Origin: Kribbella sindirgiensis | GTDB taxonomy: Bacteria > Actinomycetota > Actinomycetes > Propionibacteriales > Kribbellaceae | Assembly: GCF_004331435.1 (NCBI RefSeq) | Contig: NZ_SJKA01000007.1 | Coordinates: 1-64,000, forward strand | Reading direction: 5' to 3' | Length of the DNA stretch: 64,000 bases | Shown here: piece after piece, positions 1 through 8,165 of the stretch | How the letters are laid out: the number at the start of each line of letters is the position of its first letter | Numbering within the stretch: the first letter of the stretch is position 1 | Notes under the pieces: model-generated | Database searches by the model: none | The model's input: only the letters and a program-made list of their open reading frames with translations | Told to the model about the DNA's origin: nothing | Translations under genes and position numbers: made by a program

Positions 1-1
1 A

Positions 2-91
2 CCCCGCAAACGCCTCGGCTACCACACCCCCCGCGAAATGTTCGCTAGCCTCCTCATCCAAGACCTAGACCGCGTTGCGACCACCCCCTGA
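2..91 (+). CDS. IS30-family transposase, C-terminal end (cut by window edge)
   Basis: Thirty codons are visible, ending at a TGA. The peptide starts PRKRLGYHTPREMF. This motif (P-x-K-R-L-G-Y-x-T-P-x-E) is the hallmark of the extreme C-terminus of IS30-type DDE transposases, just after the catalytic Glu helix. The remainder of the element lies upstream of the window. The right inverted repeat cannot be defined from one end. It may overlap the stop, as in some IS30 elements, but this is not demonstrated. The downstream gene remnant suggests the element inserted into, or next to, a glycosidase gene. Confidence 0.8.
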   Translation, partial: PRKRLGYHTPREMFASLLIQDLDRVATTP

Positions 92-107
92 ATCTGCCGA
101 GGGCAGG

Positions 108-133
108 CCTCCCCAAACTGGTTTGGGGGGAGG
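108..133. repeat. GC-rich palindrome CCAAAC-TG-GTTTGG
   Basis: The left arm CCTCCCCAAAC (108-118) faces GTTTGGGG plus AGG (121-133), with two extra G residues in the right arm. The inner CCCCAAAC/GTTTGGGG part is perfect around a 2-nt centre. It lies between the transposase stop and the glycosidase remnant. A near-identical 14-nt palindrome occurs at 32440-32453, so this is probably one member of a dispersed palindrome family rather than a feature of the insertion sequence itself. Confidence 0.6.
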
Positions 134-186
134 AGCGGGGGTGTCCTGAGTCGGAAGTTCGGCGGTGGGAATGAAGACGTCGCTGG

Positions 187-1065
187 GTGACGAATTCTTT
201 CCCCTCTGTGGTTGACCTGGTGGCCGGGGTGCGGGTATTTGTTGCTGACAACGATGTCACACCGCCCCGGTCCGACGTCGAAGGTTGGCCGCCCATGCGC
301 TTGTCCGCCGTACTTGCCGCTGCGACACCTTCTACCGGCACCTTCCACGTGGACAAGGTCGGTAGTGCGTCGGTGACGATCACGGCCGCCGCTGGTACGC
401 CGGACGGCCGATACCCCGTCACAGTGCAGATGAAGGCAGCTGACGGAACCGCCTTGCCACAGGTCGGTTTCACCGTCGTCGTGGGTCAGCCGAACTCGTT
501 CTTCGTACTCCGTGAAGGCGTGGGCATCTCTGATGACAACAGCGACCACACCGAGGCGGACTACGACGGCGGCGGTGTGAGCTACTCACGTCAGGCACTG
601 GCCGCGGCCGGTCTGACCGCAGGCGGCACAGGTACTGTCCAGGGCCTCAGCTTCACGTGGCCCGACGTACCCGCCGGCGACCCCGACAACGTGCCGGCCG
701 ACGGACAGCTGCTCAACCTGAACCTGCCCACCGGTACGACGAAGCTGTCGTTCGTCGGCAGTGCGGTCAACGGCAACCAGCAGACCACCGCGACGCTCAA
801 CTACGCGGACGGTACGACGTCGCAGGTCGACCTGTCGTCCAGTGACTGGACCCTGGGCGGTGGCGGCAACACCCTGCACTACGGCAACGTGATCGTCGCG
901 ACCACGCCGTACCGCAACGAATCGGGCGGCGGGAAGGACAACGTCACCACGCACATCTTCGCCACGGCGCCTGTGACGTTGACGCAGACCCCGGTCAGCA
1001 TCACGCTACCGAGGAATCGTGATCTGAGGATCTTCACTGTCGCAACTGGAGGGAACGCGCAATGA
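187..1065 (+). CDS. C-terminal remnant of a secreted glycosidase (probable pseudogene)
   Basis: The open frame encodes 292 residues starting at a GTG with no convincing ribosome binding site. From about residue 52 the sequence looks like a NEW3-type beta-sandwich (SVTITAAAGTPDGRYPVTV). It is followed from about residue 105 by a C-terminal module with LREGVG, DYDGGGVSYSRQALAAAG and TWPDVPAG motifs. That pairing is typical of the C-termini of large secreted actinobacterial glycosidases such as GH92-like enzymes. No catalytic domain and no signal peptide are present, and an in-frame stop at 172-174 closes the frame upstream. With the transposase tail next to it, this is most simply the 3' end of an interrupted gene. 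The stop overlaps the next start as ATGA. Confidence 0.6.
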   Translation: MTNSFPSVVDLVAGVRVFVADNDVTPPRSDVEGWPPMRLSAVLAAATPSTGTFHVDKVGSASVTITAAAGTPDGRYPVTVQMKAADGTALPQVGFTVVVGQPNSFFVLREGVGISDDNSDHTEADYDGGGVSYSRQALAAAGLTAGGTGTVQGLSFTWPDVPAGDPDNVPADGQLLNLNLPTGTTKLSFVGSAVNGNQQTTATLNYADGTTSQVDLSSSDWTLGGGGNTLHYGNVIVATTPYRNESGGGKDNVTTHIFATAPVTLTQTPVSITLPRNRDLRIFTVATGGNAQ

Positions 1066-1781
1066 GGAAAACCATCGTGATCGCGGCGCTGACCGTGGCC
1101 AGTCTGCTGGTCGCCACCGCGCCGGCCGAGGCTGCTGGTACGCCGACGACCACCAGCGGGCCGTGCGGCTACACAACGACGCCGGACGACCCGCCGGCGC
1201 GTCCGGTGTCGCTGCCGCCCGACCCCGCACACACGCCGGACAAGGGGATCGTCAAGGTCATGGTCGTGACCAACCAGGGGCTGATGCTGCTGTCGCTGGA
1301 CCGTGCGAAGGCGCCGTGCACGGTGCAGAGCTTCCTGCACCTGGCGAAGAGCAGGTTCTACGACTTCACCACCTGCCATCGGCTCACGCTGTACCCGACG
1401 CTGAAGGTGCTGCAGTGCGGTGACCCGAGCGGTACGGGTGAGGGCGGGCCGGGCTACTCGTACAAGGACGAGCTGCCCACCGACCTGCCGAACTGGCCGG
1501 ACGACCCGACCGGGACGCGGAAGGTGTACGCCCGCGGCACGCTGGCGATGGCGAACGCCGGCCCGAACACCAACGGGTCACAGTTCTTCCTGGTGTTCGG
1601 GGACTCGCGGCTGCGCCCTGACTACACGGTCTTCGGTTCGGTGGACCGCCTCGGTCTCGCCACGCTCGACCGGGTGGCGGCCGGCGGGATCGCGCCGACC
1701 CCCGACGACCCGGCGCCGGTCGACGGCCCGCCGGTGCGCAAGACCGACATCATCGTCGCGCGGTCACTCGGCTCCCACTGA
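1062..1781 (+). CDS. Secreted cyclophilin-type peptidyl-prolyl cis-trans isomerase
   Basis: This 239-residue protein catalyses cis-trans isomerisation of prolyl bonds, probably outside the membrane. A Sec signal peptide with hydrophobic core IVIAALTVASLLVATA ends near AEAA (residues 1-25). The cyclophilin fold begins near residue 60. Family motifs are visible: SFLHLAKSRFYDFTTCHRL, GTLAMANAGPNTNGSQFF and a TVFGSVD-like ending. The usual F-x-R-V of the active site reads CHRL here, and the Q of SQFF is kept. The ATG overlaps the stop of the preceding remnant by 4 nt, so the pair may once have been one transcription unit. The 3' end overlaps the convergent HIT-like gene by 18 nt. Confidence 0.85.
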   Translation: MRKTIVIAALTVASLLVATAPAEAAGTPTTTSGPCGYTTTPDDPPARPVSLPPDPAHTPDKGIVKVMVVTNQGLMLLSLDRAKAPCTVQSFLHLAKSRFYDFTTCHRLTLYPTLKVLQCGDPSGTGEGGPGYSYKDELPTDLPNWPDDPTGTRKVYARGTLAMANAGPNTNGSQFFLVFGDSRLRPDYTVFGSVDRLGLATLDRVAAGGIAPTPDDPAPVDGPPVRKTDIIVARSLGSH

Positions 1782-2384
1782 CCCGACCGCTTCGCCGCCG
1801 TCCTTCGCGAGGGCGGCGGCGACCAGGCGGGTGTTCGCGGTGAACTCGCCGGCGGGGATCTTCGGGAGCATGTCGTCCCAGGCGGCGATCATCGCGCCGC
1901 GGAGCTGCATCATGCCGAGGGGGCGGGCGAGGAACCACAGGTGGAAGTGCTCGCTGCCGTCACCCCAGCGGTTGAAGTGCGTGCGGCCCACGCTGTCGAT
2001 GCTCTGGATCGCTTTCGCCACGCGCTGGATCACGGAGCCGAGGGTGGCGGTCAGCTCAGGTGGCAGATTGTCGAGGCGGTAGTGCTCGCGCGGCTCGAGG
2101 ATCGCCACGAGCGGCAGGCCGGTCGGCTCGAACGCCTTCAGCGTCCACTGCTCGTCGCGCCAGATCACGGATCCGTCCGGATCCGCACACTTCGGGCACG
2201 GCGGACCGCCGTCCGCACCGCGTCGCGGTGGTTCGGGCAGCACCGGATCGGCCAGCGGCACGACCTGCAGGTCGCCTTCGAACGGGAAGAACGGGGAACC
2301 GATCAACGGTTCGGCCGACATGCGTTCGCCGTACGGCAGCCGGCGGTGGTACGCAGAAGGCAGCTCTGGGGGCAGCTCGGTCAT
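1764..2384 (-). CDS. HIT-like (histidine triad superfamily) protein
   Basis: About 206 residues, starting at MTELPPELPSAYHRR. The longer upstream open frame has arginine/serine-rich shadow composition and was excluded. The stretch GSEHFHLWFLARPLGMMQLRGA near the C-terminus resembles the H-x-H-hydrophobic signature of HIT/GalT-like nucleotide hydrolases and transferases. A CPKC pair (CPKCADPDG) in the N-terminal half could bind zinc, as in GalT-like proteins. The substrate is unknown. It is transcribed away from the small cupin gene at 2413, with their starts 28 nt apart, so they share a promoter region. Confidence 0.65.
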   Translation of the reverse strand: MTELPPELPSAYHRRLPYGERMSAEPLIGSPFFPFEGDLQVVPLADPVLPEPPRRGADGGPPCPKCADPDGSVIWRDEQWTLKAFEPTGLPLVAILEPREHYRLDNLPPELTATLGSVIQRVAKAIQSIDSVGRTHFNRWGDGSEHFHLWFLARPLGMMQLRGAMIAAWDDMLPKIPAGEFTANTRLVAAALAKDGGEAVGSVGAE

Positions 2385-2412
2385 GGACCGCACTCTGCCG
2401 GAGAATCGGGGC

Positions 2413-2817
2413 ATGAAGAAGCCAGAACTGGCGACGCTGCTGGATCTCGAACCGCACCCGGAGGGCGGGTGGTACCGACAGACGTGGCGCTCGCCGGTCG
2501 AGTTCACACCGGAGGGGTACGACGGGACTCGGGCCAGCGCGACCGCGATCTACTTCCTGCTCGCGCCGGGGGAGGAGTCGCGATCGCACCGGGTGCGGTC
2601 GACGGAGCTCTGGCTGTGGCACTCGGGCGGGCCGTTGACCTTGGAGTACGACGACCAGGCGGTCACCCTCGGGCCGGATGTGCGCGCCGGCCAGCGTCCG
2701 CAGGTGGTGATCCCTGCGGGCGCGTGGCAGGCGGCCCGGCCCGTGGGCGACGAGGCCGCGCTGGTGTCGTGCATCGTGTCACCGGGCTTCGACTTCGCCG
2801 ACTTCACGATGCGGTAG
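2413..2817 (+). CDS. Cupin-superfamily protein, DUF985 type
   Basis: 134 residues beginning MKKPELATLLDLEPHPEGGWYRQTWRSP, the characteristic opening of DUF985 cupins (L-x-P-H-P-E-G-G-W-Y-x-E/Q). The conserved AIYFLL, SHRVRSTELWLWHSGGPL and PAGAWQAA segments form the beta-barrel and its putative metal/ligand pocket. Relatives are small single-domain proteins sometimes related to sugar epimerases, but a reaction has not been established for most. The ATG at 2413 is preferred because GGAG lies about 9 nt upstream and the family length fits. An earlier ATG at 2383 would overlap the divergent gene start. Confidence 0.8.
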   Translation: MKKPELATLLDLEPHPEGGWYRQTWRSPVEFTPEGYDGTRASATAIYFLLAPGEESRSHRVRSTELWLWHSGGPLTLEYDDQAVTLGPDVRAGQRPQVVIPAGAWQAARPVGDEAALVSCIVSPGFDFADFTMR

Positions 2818-2822
2818 ATCCG

Positions 2823-3518
2823 CTACATCTGCGGTACGGCGGAGTCTCCGGTCGTGAGTTCGGGCAGGTGTTCGCGGACCATGTAGCCGCTCGCGCCGAT
2901 GATCCAGACCGCGGACAGCAGCAACGGGATCGTGGTCATCAACAGGCCACCGGCAACGAACGTACCGCTGTCGGCGAACACGCCGAACGCGCCGGCGAAC
3001 GAGACCACGGCCGCCAGCAGGCCGAGGTACCCGAGCCAGTTCGGCATCAGGTGCGTGCGCAGTACGCCGATCCCGGCGGCGGCCAGCGGCAGCACCGCGG
3101 CGAAGCCGATCATGGTCGTCATCACCGCGCTGAGCTCGTACATCGCCATCGTCAACCCGGCGTCCCGGCCGTCGATGGCGAACGCGGTCGCACCGGTGAC
3201 GGCTGCGTTCGCGAAGATCGCACCACCCACCAGCACCGACCCGGCGAGCAGCGCCAGGTGCACGTCACTGCGCTCGTCACGCTCGCGCATCGCCTCGGCG
3301 AACGCGGACGCGAACCAGATCACCAACCCGCCCGCTGCCGCCCACATCAGCGCGCTGGTCAGGATCATGCTGCGGTTGTCGCTCAGCCACGCCGTGATCG
3401 TGCTCTGCGAGTCGTCGACGGTCGGTGGATTGCCGGGCAGGAACCTGCCCAGGAGTGCCAGGACGACGAAGGCCAACCCAGCGAAGCCGCCCCAACGCAA
3501 CTCGTGTCGCTCAGTCAT
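2823..3518 (-). CDS. Multi-pass membrane protein of unknown function
   Basis: 231 residues with about six to seven hydrophobic segments: GFAGLAFVVLALLG, ILTSALMWAAAGGLVIWF, LALLAGSVLVGGAIFA, MTTMIGFAAVLPLAAAGIG, YLGLLAAVVSFAGAFGVF and GGLLMTTIPLLLSAVWIIG. Short charged loops separate them. No catalytic or transport motif is recognised. The N-terminus MTERHELRWGG is preceded on the minus strand by GGAGG at good spacing. Its stop is five bases from that of the convergent cupin gene. Similar small integral membrane proteins are common in Kribbella-type genomes and are usually left as hypothetical. Confidence 0.7.
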   Translation of the reverse strand: MTERHELRWGGFAGLAFVVLALLGRFLPGNPPTVDDSQSTITAWLSDNRSMILTSALMWAAAGGLVIWFASAFAEAMRERDERSDVHLALLAGSVLVGGAIFANAAVTGATAFAIDGRDAGLTMAMYELSAVMTTMIGFAAVLPLAAAGIGVLRTHLMPNWLGYLGLLAAVVSFAGAFGVFADSGTFVAGGLLMTTIPLLLSAVWIIGASGYMVREHLPELTTGDSAVPQM

Positions 3519-3612
3519 GGGGAAACACCTCCAGTGTGCGCACCACGAAATATGGTGCGTCTACTGCTGATGTTCCCCCGTTCCGCCCCGGAATCAAGAC
3601 CTGGTTTCGGGC

Positions 3613-4443
3613 CTACCCGAGAACGGTTGCCAGCGCCTCGTAACCGGGGAGCAGGTCGATGCCCTCGTGGCCCAGTTGCTGGATCGCGACGTGGTCCGCG
3701 CCGGCGTCCAGATGGGCCTTCAGACCGGCCGCGACCTCGACCGCGGAACCGTGCAGGACCATCGCGTCGACGAGCCGGTCGCTGCCGCCGTCGGCGATGT
3801 CCTCGTCGGTGAAACCGAGCCGCCGGAAGCTCGCTGTGTAGTTGCTCAGCGCCAGGTACGGCGCCAGCCGGTCACGGGCTGTTGCGCGGGCGATCTCCGG
3901 ATCGGTCTCGAGCACGACCATCTGCTCCGGCGCGAGCAGCACCCCGCCGCCAAGTGTCCGCCGGGCTTCCCGGGTGTGCTCCGGGGTGGTCAGGTAGGGC
4001 AGTGCTCCGGCCGTCCGGGCGCCGGACAGCTGCAGCACCTTCGGCCCGAGCGCGGCCAGGGCCCGCCGATCGGCCGGCACCTTCGCGTCGTCCAACTCGT
4101 CGAGGTAGCCGACGATCGTGCGGTACGGCGACTTGTACTCGCCGGTGGCCTCCCGGTGCCCGATGCCGACGCCGAGCAGGAACCGTCCCGGGTGGTCGTC
4201 CTCCAACCGGTGGTACGACGCCGCGACGTCGGCCGCCGGCGACTTCCACATGTTGACGATGCTGGTGCCGACAGCAACGGAACTCGTTGCGGCCAGCAAC
4301 ACCTCGGCGTCCCGCAGATCGGACTCCGGCGAACTGCCGAGCCACAGCGTGCCGTACCCCGCCTGCTCCAGCCCCGCCGCGAGCTCCGGTCCGTAATGCT
4401 GGCCGCCGTGCCAGATCCCGTACCGTCCCAGTTCCATCGCCAC
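3613..4443 (-). CDS. LLM-class F420-dependent oxidoreductase
   Basis: 276 residues with a luciferase-like TIM-barrel. Visible elements are LGRYGIW at the N-terminus, GTSIVNMWKSPAADVAASYHRLEDDHPGRFLLGVGIGH (the usual cofactor-binding middle strand and helix) and a C-terminal GADHVAIQQLG. Members of this subgroup use coenzyme F420, which actinobacteria make, to reduce or oxidise small organic substrates. The substrate cannot be deduced here. GGAG lies 6 nt upstream of the GTG start, and a second ATG two codons in is also possible. It is monocistronic, with 394 non-coding bases before ald. Confidence 0.85.
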   Translation of the reverse strand: MAMELGRYGIWHGGQHYGPELAAGLEQAGYGTLWLGSSPESDLRDAEVLLAATSSVAVGTSIVNMWKSPAADVAASYHRLEDDHPGRFLLGVGIGHREATGEYKSPYRTIVGYLDELDDAKVPADRRALAALGPKVLQLSGARTAGALPYLTTPEHTREARRTLGGGVLLAPEQMVVLETDPEIARATARDRLAPYLALSNYTASFRRLGFTDEDIADGGSDRLVDAMVLHGSAVEVAAGLKAHLDAGADHVAIQQLGHEGIDLLPGYEALATVLG

Positions 4444-4837
4444 TGCGTACTCCTGTTCGTCGGACGTCCCTCACCGTGGAACCCGGGGCGGACGGGCACC
4501 ATTCCAAGCATCTCTGACGCCCACGAATGCCCGTCAATGATCGTTGCCCCGTCAGCCGGACTCAGAGGTGCGGACCCGTAGTCGTGCACGCAGATGATCT
4601 GTCAGCCAAGTGGTTGAGAAGTGCATGAACGGCGGCCGCGATTTTTGCCGGAATGCTTCCATTGGATTAATGCCGGGGTACTCACAGGGTGTCGCGTGAC
4701 GATCAGACCATCCGGTCGGCTGGTATGAACCCTGCGGGCTTACACTCGGCAGCGACCTAGCGGCACTCCCCTCAACCGCCGGGCCGCGGACACAACGACG
4801 TGGGCCGCACTCCTGGAGCGTGAAAGAAGGGCGAGTT
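4444..4837. other. Non-coding region between the F420-type oxidoreductase and ald
   Basis: This 394-base divergent gap holds no supported gene. Short open frames here are antisense shadows or lack codon bias. TTACACT at 4740-4746 could be a -10 box for ald but has no good -35 partner. No palindrome resembling an AldR/Lrp operator was recognised, and no lrp/aldR gene is next to ald, unlike in mycobacteria. A stretch near 4650-4680 (ATTTTTGCC, TTGGATTAATG) is more A+T rich than the rest. Confidence 0.5.
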
Positions 4838-5953
4838 GTGAAGGTCGGAGTACCGAAGGAAGTCAAGAACCACGAGTACCGGGTGGCGATCACCCCGTCC
4901 GGTGTGCACGAGTTCGTACGCAGCGGGCACGAGGTTCTGATCGAGCAGGGGGCGGGCGCCGGTTCGCTGATCCCGGACGAGGAGTTCGTCGCCGCCGGGG
5001 CACGGATCGTGCCGGAAGCGGACGATGTCTGGGCCGACGCGGAGCTGGTGCTCAAGGTCAAGGAGCCGGTGGCGGAGGAGTACCACCGGATGCGGCGGGA
5101 CCAGGTGCTGTTCACCTACCTGCACCTCGCCGCCAGCCAGGACTGCACCGAAGCGCTGCTGAAGTCGGGTACCACCGGAATCGCCTACGAGACAGTGCAG
5201 CTGCCGGACGGCACTCTGCCGCTGCTGGCCCCGATGAGCGAGGTGGCCGGCCGGCTGGCGCCGCAGTCCGGTGCGTACCACCTGATGGCGCAGGGCGGCG
5301 GCCGTGGCGTGCTGCTCGGCGGCGTGTCCGGCGTACACCCGGCGCGCGTGGTCATCCTCGGCGCCGGTGTCTCCGGGATGAACGCGGCCGCGATCGCGCT
5401 CGGTATGCAGGCGCAGGTACAGCTGTTCGACCGCAACATCGCACGGCTGCGGCTGGCCGACCAGATCTACCAGGGGCACCTGCTCACGATCGCGTCGAAC
5501 GCGTTCGAGATCGAGAAGGCGGTCCTCGAGGCCGACCTGGTCATCGGCGCGGTGCTGGTCGTCGGAGCGAAGGCGCCGAAGCTGGTCACGAACGACATGG
5601 TCAGCCGGATGAAGCCGGGCAGCGTGCTCGTCGACATCGCGATCGACCAGGGCGGCTGCTTCGAGGACTCCCGTCCGACCACGCACGCCGACCCGGTCTA
5701 CAACATCCACAACTCGCTGTTCTACTGCGTCGCGAACATGCCCGGTGCGGTGCCGAACACGTCGACGTACGCGCTCACCAACGTGACGCTGCCGTACGCG
5801 ATCGAGCTGGCGAACCTGGGGTGGCGGGAGGCGCTGAAGCAGGACCACAGTCTCGCGCTCGGCCTGAACACGTTCGACGGGCACGTGACCTACGGTCCGG
5901 TCGCCGAGGCGCACGACCTGTCGCAGCTGAAGCTCGACGAGGTGCTGGTCTGA
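4838..5953 (+). CDS. ald: Alanine dehydrogenase
   Basis: Catalyses reversible oxidative deamination of L-alanine to pyruvate with NAD, linking amino-acid nitrogen to central metabolism. Starting at the GTG at 4838 (MKVGVPKEVKNHEYRVA) gives 371 residues, the usual length, with AGAAGGG upstream. Catalytic Lys75 (LKVKEP) and His96 (TYLHLA) fall exactly at the canonical positions. The Rossmann motif GAGVSGMNAA and the family sequence SVLVDIAIDQGGC are intact, as is DPVYNIHNSLFYCVANMPGAVP. Its stop overlaps the apparent start of xerD, an arrangement that would couple their translation. Confidence 0.95.
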   Translation: MKVGVPKEVKNHEYRVAITPSGVHEFVRSGHEVLIEQGAGAGSLIPDEEFVAAGARIVPEADDVWADAELVLKVKEPVAEEYHRMRRDQVLFTYLHLAASQDCTEALLKSGTTGIAYETVQLPDGTLPLLAPMSEVAGRLAPQSGAYHLMAQGGGRGVLLGGVSGVHPARVVILGAGVSGMNAAAIALGMQAQVQLFDRNIARLRLADQIYQGHLLTIASNAFEIEKAVLEADLVIGAVLVVGAKAPKLVTNDMVSRMKPGSVLVDIAIDQGGCFEDSRPTTHADPVYNIHNSLFYCVANMPGAVPNTSTYALTNVTLPYAIELANLGWREALKQDHSLALGLNTFDGHVTYGPVAEAHDLSQLKLDEVLV

Positions 5954-6885
5954 GCGACATCGCACGGGCGGTCAGCGCGTACCTCGACCACCTCACGGTC
6001 GAGCGCGGCCTGGCCGCCAACACGTTGGCGTCGTACCGGCGTGATCTGCGCCGGTACGGCGGCTACCTCGCGGCCACCGACATCGACAACCTCGGCCGGA
6101 TCACGGAGGCCGTGGTCAGCGACTTCCTGATGCGGTTGCGCGAGGGCGACGCCGACCACCCGCCACTGACCGCATCCAGTGCGGGGCGGACCGTGGTCGC
6201 GGTCCGCGGCTTCCACAAGTTCTGTGTGCGCGAGGGACTGACCGCAGTGGACCCTGCGGCGGCTGTGAAGCCACCTGTGCCGCCGCAGCGGCTGCCCAAG
6301 GCCCTGTCTGTCGACGAGGTGACCAGGATCCTCTCAGCGGCCGCGGGGGCCGAGGCGGAGCCTGCTGTGCTGGCGACGCGGGATGCGGCGTTGCTGGAGT
6401 TCCTGTACGGCACCGGCGCCCGTATCTCGGAGGCGGTCGGGCTGGACGTCGACGACATCGACCTGGACGCCGGTGCGGTGCTGCTGCGCGGTAAGGGCAG
6501 CAAGGAGCGGGTCGTGCCGGTCGGCACCTACGCCCGCGAGGCGCTGTCGGCGTACCTGGTTCGTGGGCGCCCCGACCTGGTGTCTCGCGGTCGCGGCACC
6601 CCTGCGCTCTTTCTGAACGCCCGCGGCGGCCGCCTGTCCCGGCAAAGCGCATGGACGGTACTGCGTCGTGCCGCCCAGCGGGCCGGGATCTCGAAGGAGA
6701 TCTCCCCGCACACGCTGCGGCACTCGTACGCGACGCATCTGCTCGACGGCGGCGCCGACGTACGGGTGGTCCAGGAACTGCTGGGACATGCGTCCGTGAC
6801 GACGACACAGGTCTACACACTGGTGACGGTCGACAAGCTCCGCGAGGTCTACGCCACCTCACACCCCCGGGCGCTGTCCTCCTGA
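5950..6885 (+). CDS. xerD: Tyrosine recombinase XerD
   Basis: Site-specific recombinase that with XerC resolves chromosome dimers at dif. The core-binding domain is about residues 1-105 and the catalytic domain 118-305. All catalytic residues are present when counted from the start used here: R158 (GARIS), K182 (GKGSK), H254-x-x-R257 (HTLRHS), H280 (LGHAS) and nucleophile Y289 (QVYT). No ATG, GTG or TTG lies near the conserved N-terminus SDIARAVSAYLDHL. The best start is CTG at 5950, overlapping the ald stop as CTGA with GAGG upstream. Starting at the farther upstream GTG (5821) would add 43 arginine-rich residues that are antisense-like in composition. Length 311 fits the family. Confidence 0.9.
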   Translation: MSDIARAVSAYLDHLTVERGLAANTLASYRRDLRRYGGYLAATDIDNLGRITEAVVSDFLMRLREGDADHPPLTASSAGRTVVAVRGFHKFCVREGLTAVDPAAAVKPPVPPQRLPKALSVDEVTRILSAAAGAEAEPAVLATRDAALLEFLYGTGARISEAVGLDVDDIDLDAGAVLLRGKGSKERVVPVGTYAREALSAYLVRGRPDLVSRGRGTPALFLNARGGRLSRQSAWTVLRRAAQRAGISKEISPHTLRHSYATHLLDGGADVRVVQELLGHASVTTTQVYTLVTVDKLREVYATSHPRALSS

Positions 6886-7016
6886 GGGCTACCCCGGTGA
6901 CCGGGGTGCGTGGACGGTGTGCGATCATCTCGTCACGGGCGGTGATCCGGACAGGGTGATCGGCCGAGTTCGGAGCTTTGTCGACAAACAGCCCCACCCC
7001 GGTGCGGAGTGGCTGG

Positions 7017-7045
7017 TTGAGAGTGCTTGAATGCACGCTTACAGT
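7017..7045 (+). promoter_or_regulatory. Likely housekeeping promoter of the parA-scpAB operon
   Basis: TTGAGA (7017-7022) and TACAGT (7040-7045) are separated by exactly 17 bases, a good fit to a principal-sigma promoter. It lies 40 bases upstream of the parA ATG in a 200-base gap with no other candidate. A GAAAGG ribosome binding site follows at 7069-7074. This is a prediction from sequence only. Confidence 0.55.
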
Positions 7046-7085
7046 CGCTGGGATCGCCCGTATCGGTTGAAAGGTTTGACGAGTC

Positions 7086-8165
7086 ATGAACGAGTCGACA
7101 TTCCCGGGCACCGAACACGTGATGGGCCACCTTCCGGTATCAGAGCCGGCCGGGCCGGCCCAGCCGATCAGCATGCCACCGACGACCCCACCCAGCAGCC
7201 CGCCGCGGCCGGCGCCCACAGCGCCGCGGGGCCTGCCCGACAACTATGCGGAGATGCCGAAGCCGACGGCCAAGCTCACCGCGGAGGACCTCGCACCCGT
7301 GAACGACCCGAACGGTCCGCGTCACAAGATCGGGCCGACCGGCCGGCCGCAGCCGGACCTGCCGGTGCCGCAGCCACCGACCAAGACCGGCCCGGCGCAG
7401 GTGATCGCGATGTGCAACCAGAAGGGCGGCGTGGGCAAGACCACCACCACGATCAACCTCGGCGCGGCGATCGCCGAGACCGGTCGCAAGGTGCTGCTGA
7501 TCGACTTCGACCCGCAGGGCTCCGCCTCGATCGGTCTCGGCGTCCAGCCGCACGACCTCGAGCTGTCGGTCTACAACCTGCTGATGCAGCGCGACATCAC
7601 CCCGGACGAGGTGATCCAGCCGACCCGGGTGGAGAACCTCGACCTGCTGCCGGCCAACATCGACCTGTCGGCGGCCGAGGTCCAGCTGGTCCAGGAGGTG
7701 GCCCGCGAGTACACGCTGCAGCGGGTGCTGGACCCGATCATCCCGCTGTACGACGTGATCCTGATCGACTGCGCCCCGTCGCTCGGACTGCTCACCGTGA
7801 ACGCGCTGACCGCGTCGAACGGCATCGTCGTACCGCTCGAGTGCGAGTTCTTCGCGCTCCGCGGCCTGGCCATGCTCACCGACACGATCGCCAAGGTGCA
7901 GGACCGGCTGAACCCCAAGCTGGAGATCGTCGGGATCCTCGGCACCATGTTCGACGGGCGGACGACGCACGCCCGGGAGGTCCTCGACCGGGTGGTCCAG
8001 GCCTTCGACGAACGCGTCTTCCACACCGTCATCCGGCGTACCGTCAAGTTCCCCGAGACCACGGTCGTCGGCGAACCGATCACGACGTACGCGCCCTCGT
8101 CCCAAGCGGCTACGCAGTACCGCGACCTTGCCAAGGAGGTGCTGGCGCGTTGTCCCGCCGGGTGA
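7086..8165 (+). CDS. ParA-family ATPase (PldP-type, condensin operon)
   Basis: A deviant Walker ATPase of 359 residues. Residues 1-105 are a proline-rich, probably disordered extension. The ATPase domain starts at AQVIAMCNQKGGVGKTT (KGGVGKT at 113-119) and continues with LLIDFDPQG and VILIDCAPSLGLLTVNAL. The chromosomal position xerD-parA-scpA-scpB-rluB matches the orphan ParA-like gene pldP described in Corynebacterium, rather than the parAB locus near the origin. A role in chromosome positioning or division-site placement is therefore inferred. No ParB follows. The next gene encodes a ribbon-helix-helix-like protein whose start lies inside the parA 3' end. Confidence 0.9.
   Translation: MNESTFPGTEHVMGHLPVSEPAGPAQPISMPPTTPPSSPPRPAPTAPRGLPDNYAEMPKPTAKLTAEDLAPVNDPNGPRHKIGPTGRPQPDLPVPQPPTKTGPAQVIAMCNQKGGVGKTTTTINLGAAIAETGRKVLLIDFDPQGSASIGLGVQPHDLELSVYNLLMQRDITPDEVIQPTRVENLDLLPANIDLSAAEVQLVQEVAREYTLQRVLDPIIPLYDVILIDCAPSLGLLTVNALTASNGIVVPLECEFFALRGLAMLTDTIAKVQDRLNPKLEIVGILGTMFDGRTTHAREVLDRVVQAFDERVFHTVIRRTVKFPETTVVGEPITTYAPSSQAATQYRDLAKEVLARCPAG

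Noticed and set aside
1941..3812. 623-codon open frame on the plus strand
   Set aside because: It crosses three genes on both strands and its translation is Arg/His/Gln-rich without domain similarity.
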